From positions 1-20,531 of the forward strand of contig JBOGJI010000229.1 in the NCBI GenBank assembly GCA_050747865.1: 20,531 nt of DNA. Direction: 5' to 3'. The DNA comes from JBOGJI01 sp050747865 (GTDB lineage: Bacteria > Acidobacteriota > Thermoanaerobaculia > Multivoradales > JAHEKO01). A program made the position numbers and the translations under genes. The notes below the pieces were generated by a model. That model had not been told where the DNA came from and did no database searches. It saw only the letters and a list, made by a program, of their open reading frames with translations. Position 1 is the first letter of the stretch; each line of letters starts with the position of its first letter. Positions 11,854-19,512 of this stretch are shown here, in pieces.

Positions 11854-13931
11854 GCGTCCACCAGAACCCTGAAGCGGCCGGCGTCTCTGCCGGCCGCGGG
11901 CCACGGCCGGCAGGGCACCGCGCCGCAAAGCGTCGTGGTCCGCCGGCCGCTTCGGTCCGCGGTGACGTGGTGACCGATCTCCAGGCTGCCGACGAGGGCG
12001 CCCCGACCATCGTCCTCAAGTTCGGCAGCTCGGTCCTGCGTAGCGAGGCCGACCTCCCGGTGGCCGTCCACGAGATCTACCGCTGGTGGCGGCTCGGCCA
12101 CCGGGTGATCGCGGTGGTGTCGGCCTTCGCCGGCATCACCGATCGTCTGGCGGCCGAAGCGCGCGTCGAATCGGGAACCACCGCGGAGGCGTCCGCCCTC
12201 GCCTTGCTGCTCGCCGTCGGCGAGCGGCGGACGGCCGGGCTGTTGGCGCTCCACCTCGACGAGGCCGGCGTGCCGGCGCGGGTGCTCGATCCGGCGGGCG
12301 TAGGGCTAACCACGACGGGTCCGGGGCTCGAGGCCGACCCGGCCCACGTCGATTGCCGGCGGCTCGAGCAGGCGCTGGACGCCTGTCCGGTGGCGGTGCT
12401 GCCCGGCTTCCAGGCGGTGGACGGCCGCGGGGTGGCCACCCTGCTGGGCCGCGGCGGCAGCGACATGACGGCCGTCTTCGTGGCGCATCGCCTGGGCGCG
12501 CGCTGTCGCCTGCTGAAAGACGTGTCGGGCATCTTCGAAGACCGGCCGCCGGATCGGACTGTAGCGGCCGACGGGCAGCGCGCGGTGAAGCCGCGTGGTC
12601 CGTCGGCCGCCATGCGATCGGCCGAGACGAGCTCGGCCGCTACGTCGGCTGCGGGCGTTGCAGGAGCGGCTCCCCGGTTGTTCTCGTCCTTGACCTGGGA
12701 GCAGGCGGCGGCGGTCGGCAACGGGGTGGTCCAACATCGGGCGCTCGCCTTCGCCGAACGGGAGGGGTTCGCGCTGGAGGTGGCGGCGCCGGCGCGGGAG
12801 TTCGCGACCCGTGTCGGCGACCGGCCGGCGACGCCGGTTCCGCATCGGGACGTGGCGCCGCTCACGGTTGCGATCCTCGGGCTGGGCCACGTGGGGCGGG
12901 CGGTCTTTCGCCGGCTCGCGGCGCTCCCGGAACACTTTCAGGTCGTGGGCGTGGCGGTGCGTGACGTCGCCCGCCATCGCGACGACGGCGTGCCGGCGCC
13001 GCTGCTCTGCGCCGACCCCTGGGCGCTGCTCGAGCGGCCGGCGGACGTCGTGGTCGAGGCCCTGCCCGGCGCCGATCCGGCGCGGGCGCTGCTCGAGCGG
13101 GCGCTCGCCTCGGGCCGCGACGTGGTGAGCGCCAACAAGGCGGCGCTGGCGGCGGCGCCGTGGCTGCTGGCGAACCGTTCGACCGGCGGTGGGTCGTTGC
13201 GTGCGTCCGCCGCGGTGGGAGGAGCGGTTCCGGTGCTCGAGACGGCGTCGCGGCTCGCCGCCACCGGCCGCCTCGAAGCCGTGCACGGCGTGCTCAACGG
13301 CACCTGCGGCTTCGTGCTCGAGCGGTTGGAGGGCGGGGAGGCGCTCGCCGCCGCCGTCGCCGAGGCCCGCAGGCGGGGTCTCGCCGAGGCCGACCCGGCG
13401 GCCGATCTCGACGGCTCCGACGTGGCGCGCAAGCTGGTGCTGCTGGCGCAAGCGGCGTTCCGCGCCACGCTGCCGTTCGAGGTTGTCCGGCGGCAGGGAC
13501 TCGACGGGCTCGATGAGGAGCGCGTGCGGGCCGCTACCGCAGCCGGGAGACGGCTGTGCCTGGTCGGCTCGTTGACGCTGCGCCAGGGCCGGGTCCGGGC
13601 CGCGGTGCGGCCGCTCGTGCTGCCCGCCAGGCACTTCCTGGCCGGTGCGCGGGGCGAGGAGAACCGCGTGGTCTTTGAGCTCGCGGGCGCTCGCCGGGTG
13701 CGGCTCGCCGGGAAGGGCGCGGGCGGCCGTCCCACCGCGGAGGCAGTGCTTGGCGATCTCTTCGACCTGTGGCGCCTGCGCCGAGCGGCGACGGGCGGCA
13801 GGGACGCGGTCCGCCTCAGTCGGAGTAGAGGCAATCGTCATGAATCTGAAGCGGCCGACATCCGTGTCGACCTCAAGGAGACGTCGCAGCTCGACGGCAC
13901 CGACCGTGGTGCCGGGGAGGTGGCGCGATGA
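11850..13931 (+). CDS. Bifunctional aspartokinase / homoserine dehydrogenase lacking ACT domains, with three repeat-derived insertions
   Basis: This 693-residue protein catalyses steps 1 and 3 from aspartate to homoserine. Aspartokinase spans about 53-310: VLKFGSSVL, VVSAFAGITD, LLAVGERR, GFQAVDGRGVATLLGRGGSD, LLKDVSGIF. Homoserine dehydrogenase spans about 338-645: ILGLGHVGRAVF, SANKAAL, HGVLNGTCGFVLERL, ADPAADLDGSDVARKLVLLA (Lys528). The two domains are joined almost directly, with no room for the paired ACT domains of E. coli ThrA/MetL, so allosteric control by Thr may be absent. Three additions match the palindromic family: an N-terminal tail (about residues 7-36), a loop inside the kinase after LLKDVSGIFED (about 234-272) and a C-terminal tail (about 655-693). 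GTG at 11850 overlaps the metB stop (GTGA), with GGAGG 7 bp upstream. Confidence 0.93.
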   Translation: MSVHQNPEAAGVSAGRGPRPAGHRAAKRRGPPAASVRGDVVTDLQAADEGAPTIVLKFGSSVLRSEADLPVAVHEIYRWWRLGHRVIAVVSAFAGITDRLAAEARVESGTTAEASALALLLAVGERRTAGLLALHLDEAGVPARVLDPAGVGLTTTGPGLEADPAHVDCRRLEQALDACPVAVLPGFQAVDGRGVATLLGRGGSDMTAVFVAHRLGARCRLLKDVSGIFEDRPPDRTVAADGQRAVKPRGPSAAMRSAETSSAATSAAGVAGAAPRLFSSLTWEQAAAVGNGVVQHRALAFAEREGFALEVAAPAREFATRVGDRPATPVPHRDVAPLTVAILGLGHVGRAVFRRLAALPEHFQVVGVAVRDVARHRDDGVPAPLLCADPWALLERPADVVVEALPGADPARALLERALASGRDVVSANKAALAAAPWLLANRSTGGGSLRASAAVGGAVPVLETASRLAATGRLEAVHGVLNGTCGFVLERLEGGEALAAAVAEARRRGLAEADPAADLDGSDVARKLVLLAQAAFRATLPFEVVRRQGLDGLDEERVRAATAAGRRLCLVGSLTLRQGRVRAAVRPLVLPARHFLAGARGEENRVVFELAGARRVRLAGKGAGGRPTAEAVLGDLFDLWRLRRAATGGRDAVRLSRSRGNRHESEAADIRVDLKETSQLDGTDRGAGEVAR
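11868..11955 (+). repeat. In-frame palindromic element, copy B (N-terminus of aspartokinase-homoserine dehydrogenase)
   Basis: The left end CCTGAAGCGGCCGGCG (11868-11883) is inverted against CGCCGGCCGCTTCGG (11941-11955). An inner perfect hairpin CGGCCGGC/GCCGGCCG lies at 11875-11896, and a second pair CGGCCGGC (11904-11911)/GCCGGCCG (11942-11949) encloses a larger loop. It codes PEAAGVSAGRG and then GHRAAKRRGPPAA in frame, placed 18 nt after the GTG start and before the conserved kinase sequence. The left 29 nt match copy A at 27 positions. The right half matches copy D, including CGTGGTCCG. Confidence 0.85.
12561..12643 (+). repeat. In-frame palindromic element, copy D (aspartokinase loop)
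   Basis: GTAGCGGCCGA (12561-12571) is perfectly inverted at TCGGCCGCTAC (12633-12643). Inside are an 11-bp stem GCGGCCGACGG/CCGTCGGCCGC (12564-12610) and an 8-bp hairpin CGGCCGAG/CTCGGCCG (12619-12639). It codes VAADGQRAVKPRGPSAA in the kinase frame. That aligns residue for residue with GHRAAKRRGPPAA of copy B, in the same reading frame. It interrupts the kinase between the segments LLKDVSGIFED and APRLFSSLTWEQA, which are adjacent in ordinary aspartokinases. Confidence 0.85.
13845..13873 (+). repeat. Partial palindromic element, copy C (C-terminal tail of the kinase-dehydrogenase)
   Basis: TCTGAAGCGGCCGAC (13845-13859) and onward to 13873 matches the plus-strand left end of copy A at 24 of 29 positions. 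It keeps a degraded hairpin CGGCCGAC/GTCGACC. Its reading frame (SEAADIRV) is the same as PEAAGVSA in copy B. It lies in the extra tail beyond the normal end of homoserine dehydrogenase. The right half of the element is not recognisable. Confidence 0.7.
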
Positions 13932-15103
13932 AGCCCGCTACCGAGCTGGTGCGGCATCGGCGTCTGCCGGGCGAGCCGTACGGCGCCGTCTCGACGCCGC
14001 TCTACCAGACCGCCACCTTCGTCCAGCCCGGTGCGTGCGAGGCCGGGCCCTACGACTACAGCCGCAGCGGCAATCCGACCCGCGCAGCGCTGGAGGAGCA
14101 GCTCGCCCGCCTCGAGGGGGCGACCCGCGCCCTGGCCTACGGCAGTGGCCTGGCGGCGCTAGCCGCGGTCGTGCGATTAGCCGCTCCCGACGGCGAGGTG
14201 CTCGCCGGCGACGACCTCTACGGCGGCACCGACCGGCTGCTCTCCCGGGTGCTTCCGGAGCTCGGACTCTCCACCCGCTACGTGAACGCGACCCGGCCGC
14301 AGGCCGTGCGGGACACCATCGGCCCTCGCACGCGGCTGCTGCTCATTGAGACCCCGACCAATCCCCTGCTGCGCGTCGTCGACCTCGCCGCGCTCGCGGA
14401 GATCTGCCACGAGCGCAACGTCCTGCTGGCGGTCGACGGCTCCCTCATGACGCCCTGGCTGCAGCGGCCGCTCGCCCTGGGTGCCGACGTCGTCGTGCAC
14501 TCGGCCACCAAGGGGCTGGGCGGCCACAGCGACCTGACCGCCGGCGTGGTGGCCGTGCACGGCAGCGAGGTTGCCGAGCGCCTGGCGTTCCGGCAGAACG
14601 CGGAGGGCACGGCGCTCGCTCCGTTCGACGCCTGGCTGCTGCTGCGCGGCCTCAAGACCCTGGGCGTGCGCGTGGAACGGCAGGAGGCGACCGCCCGTCG
14701 GATCGCGGCGTTCCTTGTCGCGCACCCCGCCGTGACGCGGCTGCACTATCCCGGTCTCGCCGATCACCCGGGCCGCGCTCTGCAGCTCCGCCAGGCCGGC
14801 GGCTTCGGTCCGGTGATGAGCTTCGAGACTGGCTCGGTCGCCCGCTCGGCGGCGCTGGTGGACGCCCTGGAGCTGTTCCCGGTGGCGGTCAGCTTCGGCG
14901 GCGTCGGCTCGACGGCGAGCCTGCCTTGCCGCATGTCGCATGCCGCGATCCCCGCGGAGGTGCGCCGCGAGCGCCGGCTGCCGGAGGACCTGGTCCGCCT
15001 GTCCATCGGCCTCGAGGACCCCGACGACCTGATCGAGGACCTCGACCGCGCGCTGCGCGCCGTCGGCGGTCCGATCTCCGCGGCGGTCGGAGTCGGAGGA
15101 TGA
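13928..15103 (+). CDS. metC: Cystathionine beta-lyase-like trans-sulfuration enzyme (plant-type)
   Basis: This 391-residue paralogue of the first gene shows TPLYQTATFVQP, DYSRSGNPTRAALE, YGSGLAALAA, IETPTNPLLRVVDL and the PLP lysine Lys195 in HSATKGLGGHSDLTAGVV. The segments QNAEGTALAPFDAWLLLRGLKTL and FGGVGSTASLPCRMSHAAIP resemble plant and bacterial cystathionine beta-lyases more than gamma-synthases. It is therefore inferred to cleave cystathionine to homocysteine, following the first gene in the pathway. The usual VDNS is VDGS here (Gly171), a small oddity near the active site. ATG at 13928 overlaps the upstream stop (ATGA). Confidence 0.85.
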   Translation: MKPATELVRHRRLPGEPYGAVSTPLYQTATFVQPGACEAGPYDYSRSGNPTRAALEEQLARLEGATRALAYGSGLAALAAVVRLAAPDGEVLAGDDLYGGTDRLLSRVLPELGLSTRYVNATRPQAVRDTIGPRTRLLLIETPTNPLLRVVDLAALAEICHERNVLLAVDGSLMTPWLQRPLALGADVVVHSATKGLGGHSDLTAGVVAVHGSEVAERLAFRQNAEGTALAPFDAWLLLRGLKTLGVRVERQEATARRIAAFLVAHPAVTRLHYPGLADHPGRALQLRQAGGFGPVMSFETGSVARSAALVDALELFPVAVSFGGVGSTASLPCRMSHAAIPAEVRRERRLPEDLVRLSIGLEDPDDLIEDLDRALRAVGGPISAAVGVGG

Positions 15104-16182
15104 GCTGGCGGCCACCAGGCGGGGAGCGCGTGCCGGTCGCCGTGCTTGGCGCCACCGGGGTGGTGGGACAGCGCATTGTGCAGCTCCTGGCCGACCATCC
15201 CTGGTTCGAGCCCGTGGCGCTGGCCGCGTCGGACCGCTCGGCGGGGCGCTGTTACGCCGAGGCCTGCGTCTGGCACCCGCCCGAGCCGATGCCGGAGGCC
15301 GTGCGCCGCCTTCCGGTCGTCGTCCCCGAGGAGCTGCCGCCGGTGCCCTTGGCGTTCTCGGCTCTCGACGCCGCCACGGCCCGCCGGCTGGAACCGGCGC
15401 TCGCGGCCGCCGGCACCGTGGTGGTGAGCAATGCCTCTTCCCATCGCATGGACGCCGACGTGCCGCTGATCGTTCCCGAAGTCAACGCCGACCACCTGGC
15501 CCTCCTCGACGTCCAGCGGCGCTCTCGAGGATGGTCCGGTGCCCTGGTGACCAACCCGAACTGCTCGGTCGCCGCCCTGGTCCTCGCCCTCGCCCCGCTG
15601 CAACTTCGCTTCGGCCTGCTCTCGGTCCACATCGCCACGCTGCAGGCCCTCTCAGGAGCCGGCTATCCGGGAACCGCGGCTCTGGACGCGATGGCCAACG
15701 TCCTGCCACGCATCCCCGGTGAGGAGGAGAAGATCGAGACCGAGACGGGCAAGATCCTCGGCCGCTTGCGCAACGGGGCGGTGGAGCCGCTGGCCGCGGT
15801 CGTCACTGCGCAGGCGACGCGCGTGCCAGTGGTCGACGGCCATACGGCTCTCGTCTTCATGCGCCTCGACGGCGCCGTCGACGTGGAGGAGGTGCGCGAA
15901 GCGCTAGCCGGGTTCCGCGCCCACCCCCAGGAGCTGGGTCTGCCGAGCGCGCCGGCACGCCCGATCGTCGTGCTGGACGACCCGGATCGCCCGCAGCCCC
16001 GGCTGGACGTCGGCCACGAGGGCGGCATGGCCGCGGTGGTGGGACGGCTGCGGCCGTGTCCCGCGGGCGGCTTCAAGCTCGTCCTGCTTGGCCACAACAC
16101 AATGCGAGGAGCCGCCGGCGCCGCCCTCCTCAACGCCGAGCTGCTGCTCGCGGAAGGACGCTGGCCCGCCGCGACCCGGTGA
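15100..16182 (+). CDS. asd: Aspartate-semialdehyde dehydrogenase, archaeal/fungal type
   Basis: This 360-residue protein reduces aspartyl phosphate to aspartate semialdehyde, the step between the two activities of the kinase-dehydrogenase. It shows VAVLGATGVVGQRIVQLL, SNASSHRM, the catalytic Cys155 in VTNPNCSVAALVLAL, TLQALSGAGYPGT, GEEEKIETETGKILGRL, RVPVVDGHTALV and GHNTMRGAAGAA. The TLQALSGAGYPG and GEEEKIETE segments mark the archaeal/yeast-like family. ATG at 15100 overlaps the metC stop (ATGA). It is the last gene of the operon and ends only 5 bp from the stop of the convergent TonB-receptor gene, with no terminator visible between. Confidence 0.95.
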   Translation: MSWRPPGGERVPVAVLGATGVVGQRIVQLLADHPWFEPVALAASDRSAGRCYAEACVWHPPEPMPEAVRRLPVVVPEELPPVPLAFSALDAATARRLEPALAAAGTVVVSNASSHRMDADVPLIVPEVNADHLALLDVQRRSRGWSGALVTNPNCSVAALVLALAPLQLRFGLLSVHIATLQALSGAGYPGTAALDAMANVLPRIPGEEEKIETETGKILGRLRNGAVEPLAAVVTAQATRVPVVDGHTALVFMRLDGAVDVEEVREALAGFRAHPQELGLPSAPARPIVVLDDPDRPQPRLDVGHEGGMAAVVGRLRPCPAGGFKLVLLGHNTMRGAAGAALLNAELLLAEGRWPAATR

Positions 16183-16187
16183 CGATT

Positions 16188-18497
16188 TCAGAACCTGCTG
16201 ACCAGCTCGACGCCGAGGATGCGGGGCTCGTTGGTCATGCCGGTGAGGTTGTTGAAGTCGATGCCGTTCTGGACGATCTCCTCGTCGGTCAGGTTGCGGC
16301 CGAACAGCGCCACCTCGTAGCGGCCCTCGCGAAGCAGGTAGGCGAGGCGCAGGCCGAGCTCGAAGCCGTCGCCGCGGAACTCCCTCGACTCGTAGAGGAA
16401 GAAGCGCTTCTCGTCGTAGTAGGACCAGTCGAGGCTGGCGGCGAACAGGTTGCGCCCCACGGGCAGGCGGTAGTCGAGGATGCCGCTGAGGATCCACTCC
16501 GGGGCGTGCGGCAGGCTGTTGCCGTCGACCAGCGCGCCGTTCGGTCCGATCGGGTCGAGGACGGTGCAGCCGCCACCGCAGGGAGCGACACTCAGGTCGT
16601 CGTCCCGGATCTCGGTGTTGTTGTTGCTCACGCCCAGCGTCAGCAGCCACCGGCTGCTGGGCGCGAATCCGAGGTCGGCCTCGAATCCGTAGCCTTCAGT
16701 CTGGTCGGCATTGAGGAGCGTGGCGGTGTTGAACTGGCCGCCGACGGCGACGATCTGCTGCCCGTCCATCTCGTAGCGGTAGACGGTGGCGTTCAAGCGC
16801 AGCTTCCTGTCCAGGAGCTCGCTCTTCACCCCGATCTCGGTCGACAGGATCTCCTCCTCGTCGGCCACCGCGACACAGTTGGTCGCCGGGTCGGTGCCGC
16901 CCGCGAAGTCGGCGCAGAAGAGGATCCGGCCCTGGATGCTGGGGGCGCGGAAGCTGGTGGCGACGCGGCCGTAGACGTTGACGTTCTCGGCGGCGGCGTA
17001 GGTGGCGGAGAGGTCCCAGCTCGCGAACTCCTCATCCGTGCTGCGGCGGATCGGCGCCACGGTCGGGGTGTTGAACGTCGGGTCCGGCCGTTCCGCGGCG
17101 AAGTCCTTCTCGTCGCTCGACAGGCGCAGACCGGCCTGCAGCCGCCAGCGCTCCGTCGCCTCGTAGTCGAGCGACCCGAACACCGCCCAGGACTGCGCGT
17201 CCTGGGTCTGGAAGGCGAAGCCGTCCTGGACGTTGCCGGCCAGCGAGTCGTAGCTGAAGGTCTCGGCCCGCAGGTCCTCGTCGAAGTAGAAGACGCCGGC
17301 GAGCCAGCCCAGGCGGCGGTCGCCGTTGCTGGCGATGCGCACCTCCTGGGTGAGCTGATCGAGGTCGGGCAGGCCGTCGGCCGTCTCCGAGGCGAAGGGG
17401 ATGAAGCCGGGCCCGAAGGGCGGCGCGAAGACCGCGCCGAAGCCGCCGTCGATGTCGCCGCGGCTGAACATCTCCAGGGTCTCGAAGCCGGTCACCGAGG
17501 TCAGGGTGGCCGGGCCGAGGTCGTAGTCCAGCTTGAGGGTCCCGCCCTGCGACTCGATCTCCTGGGTGTTGAGGCCGTCGTGGAAAACGGTGTCCTGCTC
17601 GAAGCCGGCGACCAGGTCGTCTGTCCCCGGACGGAGGATGTTGGCGCGGAAGAGGCGGGCGGTGCCGTCGACATCCCAGCCGTGGACGTTCAGCAGGCCG
17701 CTGAAACGGTCGTCCGGCTCCCACAGGAGCTGCAGCCGGTAGGCGAAGGTCTGGTGGCCGCCCAGCGCGTCGTCCTCGCCGGTGAAGCCGTTGTCGACCC
17801 AGTCGCTGCGACCCTGGAACAGCCCGGAGGCGCGGGCCGACAGTGTCGGAGAGAGCGGCCCTCCCACCGCGGCGCGGAAATCAGTCGTGTTGTAGGTGCC
17901 GAACGAGGCCCGCACGTAGGAGTCGAGCTCCTGAGAGGGCTTCGCCGACTCCAGCTTGACGATGCCGGCGGGCGTGTTGCGGCCGAAGAGCGACCCTTGC
18001 GGGCCGCGCAGCACTTCGATGCGGTCCAGATCCCACACCGGCATGCCTTTGAGCACCGGATTCTCGAGCACGATCTCGTCGTAGACCAGCGACACCGGCT
18101 GCGAGGCGTTCAAGTCGAAGTCGGTGTTGCCGAGACCGCGGATGTAGAAGCGCGGGAAGGCGCGGCCGAACGAGGACTCGAGCAGCAGGCTCGGCACCCG
18201 CGCCGACAGCGTCTGCACGACATCGGCGCCACCGCCGGCCAGCACGTCGAGCTCATCGCGGCTCAGAGTGGAGATGGCGACGGGCACGTCCTGGACGTTC
18301 TGTGTCCGCTTCTGCGCCGTGACCACGATCTCTTCGAGGACGACCGGCCGCTCCTCGGCCTCCTCCGCAGGCTCTTCCTGGGGCGCGCTCGCCTGCTCCT
18401 GATCGGTCTCCTGGGCGAGGATCCCCTCGCCGGGCACACCCATCCCCAGGGCCAGCAAGACGACGCTGCAAAGACCGCGGACCCTCGAGTCTGCCAT
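16188..18497 (-). CDS. TonB-dependent outer-membrane receptor
   Basis: This 769-residue protein starts with a signal peptide (MADSRVRGLCSVVLLALGMG to ILAQ). A short acidic, proline-rich spacer and a TonB-box/plug start EEIVVTAQKRTQNVQDVPVAIS (residues 55-76) follow. The plug domain shows FYIRGLGNTDFD and LDRIEVLRGPQGSLFGRNTPAG. The rest is a 22-strand-type barrel rich in alternating aromatic strands, ending ELVSRF with the C-terminal Phe used by the outer-membrane assembly machinery. Such receptors import ferric siderophores, B12 or carbohydrates using TonB energy; the substrate is not evident. ATG at 18497 is chosen because GGAGG precedes it and the signal peptide starts there. It lies 75 bp downstream of hemH in the same direction. 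Confidence 0.93.
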   Translation of the reverse strand: MADSRVRGLCSVVLLALGMGVPGEGILAQETDQEQASAPQEEPAEEAEERPVVLEEIVVTAQKRTQNVQDVPVAISTLSRDELDVLAGGGADVVQTLSARVPSLLLESSFGRAFPRFYIRGLGNTDFDLNASQPVSLVYDEIVLENPVLKGMPVWDLDRIEVLRGPQGSLFGRNTPAGIVKLESAKPSQELDSYVRASFGTYNTTDFRAAVGGPLSPTLSARASGLFQGRSDWVDNGFTGEDDALGGHQTFAYRLQLLWEPDDRFSGLLNVHGWDVDGTARLFRANILRPGTDDLVAGFEQDTVFHDGLNTQEIESQGGTLKLDYDLGPATLTSVTGFETLEMFSRGDIDGGFGAVFAPPFGPGFIPFASETADGLPDLDQLTQEVRIASNGDRRLGWLAGVFYFDEDLRAETFSYDSLAGNVQDGFAFQTQDAQSWAVFGSLDYEATERWRLQAGLRLSSDEKDFAAERPDPTFNTPTVAPIRRSTDEEFASWDLSATYAAAENVNVYGRVATSFRAPSIQGRILFCADFAGGTDPATNCVAVADEEEILSTEIGVKSELLDRKLRLNATVYRYEMDGQQIVAVGGQFNTATLLNADQTEGYGFEADLGFAPSSRWLLTLGVSNNNTEIRDDDLSVAPCGGGCTVLDPIGPNGALVDGNSLPHAPEWILSGILDYRLPVGRNLFAASLDWSYYDEKRFFLYESREFRGDGFELGLRLAYLLREGRYEVALFGRNLTDEEIVQNGIDFNNLTGMTNEPRILGVELVSRF

Positions 18498-18572
18498 GGC
18501 ACCCTCCTCGACGGTTTTCGTCCACCCGGGACGCCCCGACTCTAGCACCGGAGCTGTTACAGAGTTGTCACT

Positions 18573-19505
18573 TCAGCCGTCATGCAGCACGAGATCTGCG
18601 AGGGCCGCGATGAGATCTGGATGGTCTCCCGCGGCGGCGACGCGGTGGAAGGCGAGACCGAGGGAGTCGGCGTGCCGGCGGGCCTCGACGTCGAGGTCGT
18701 AGAGGGTCTCGACGTGGTCGGAGACGAAGCCGATCGGCTGCACCACGGCGCAGCGGGCGCCGTCGGCGGCGAGCGCGTGCAGGGACTCCAGGACGTCCGG
18801 CTCGAGCCACTCCACGGGCCGGGCGCCGGCGCTCTGGAAGGCGAGGCTCCAGTCCGCAAGGCGCAAGCGACGCGCCACCGCTTCCGCCGTCGCTTCGAGC
18901 TCCTGGCAGTAGGGGTCGCCTTCTGCGGCCAGCCGGGCGGGGAGGCTGTGCGCGGTGAATAGGATCCGGACGTGCCGCCGCAGCGGCGCCGGCACTCCAT
19001 CGAGCGTCGCCTGCAGGCGGTCGGCGAGTGCCGCGATCAGGCGCGGATGGGCTCCCCAGCGTTCGACGAAGCGCAGCTCGAAGGGGATGCCCGCCGCGTC
19101 CAGGGCGTCGTCGAGGGCCTGGCGGTAGGCCCCGATGCTGGCCTGCGAGTAATGCGGGGCGAGACAGATGGCGACGAGCCGGCTGACGCCGCGGTCGGCC
19201 AGGTCGCGCAGGGCGTCGGCGATGCGCGGCTGCCAGTGGCGCATGCCGACCGCCACGGGCCGGGAGACGCCGCGCTCGTCGAGGGAGCGCTCGAGTGCCG
19301 CGGCCTGGCGCCAGGTGTTGTCGAGCAGGGGAGAGCGGCCGCTGATGGCGGCATAGCGGGAGCGCACCTCGGCGACCAGCTCGGGAGGCGCCGGTCGGCC
19401 GCCGCGGATGTCGGCGAGGAACGGCTCCACCTCGGCCAGGGCAAGCGGGCCGCCGTAGGCGAGCAACAAGACCCCGCGGCCGTCGTCGTTCGCGGTGCTC
19501 ACCAC
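18573..19505 (-). CDS. hemH: Ferrochelatase (probably coproporphyrin III ferrochelatase)
   Basis: This 310-residue protein inserts Fe2+ into a porphyrin. Signatures are VLLLAYGGPLALAEVEPFL, ICLAPHYSQASIGAY, ILFTAHSLPARL (catalytic His) and the C-terminal VQPIGFVSDHVETLYDLDVEA. It lacks the longer C-terminal extension seen in some ferrochelatases. Because a HemQ/ChdC-like gene lies immediately upstream, it is inferred to act on coproporphyrin III rather than protoporphyrin IX; the motif alone does not decide this. It starts with GTG at 19505 (an adjacent GTG at 19502 is equally possible), 7 bp after the hemQ stop. No strong ribosome-binding site is seen. Confidence 0.93.
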   Translation of the reverse strand: MVSTANDDGRGVLLLAYGGPLALAEVEPFLADIRGGRPAPPELVAEVRSRYAAISGRSPLLDNTWRQAAALERSLDERGVSRPVAVGMRHWQPRIADALRDLADRGVSRLVAICLAPHYSQASIGAYRQALDDALDAAGIPFELRFVERWGAHPRLIAALADRLQATLDGVPAPLRRHVRILFTAHSLPARLAAEGDPYCQELEATAEAVARRLRLADWSLAFQSAGARPVEWLEPDVLESLHALAADGARCAVVQPIGFVSDHVETLYDLDVEARRHADSLGLAFHRVAAAGDHPDLIAALADLVLHDG

Positions 19506-19512
19506 GCGGCGG

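Noticed and set aside
12306..13841. Long minus-strand open frames opposite the aspartokinase-homoserine dehydrogenase
   Set aside because: Arg/Ala/Pro-rich composition and overlap with a gene of certain identity show they are shadows of high GC content.
16056..18545. Very long open frame on the plus strand opposite the TonB receptor (over 800 codons)
   Set aside because: It is the antisense shadow of a clearly homologous gene in GC-rich DNA. It has Val/Glu/Ala-rich low-complexity sequence and no recognisable domain.
18498..18572. Promoter in front of the TonB receptor (GTGACA with TAGAGT)
   Set aside because: The spacing of about 21 bp is too long. The gene may be co-transcribed with hemH.
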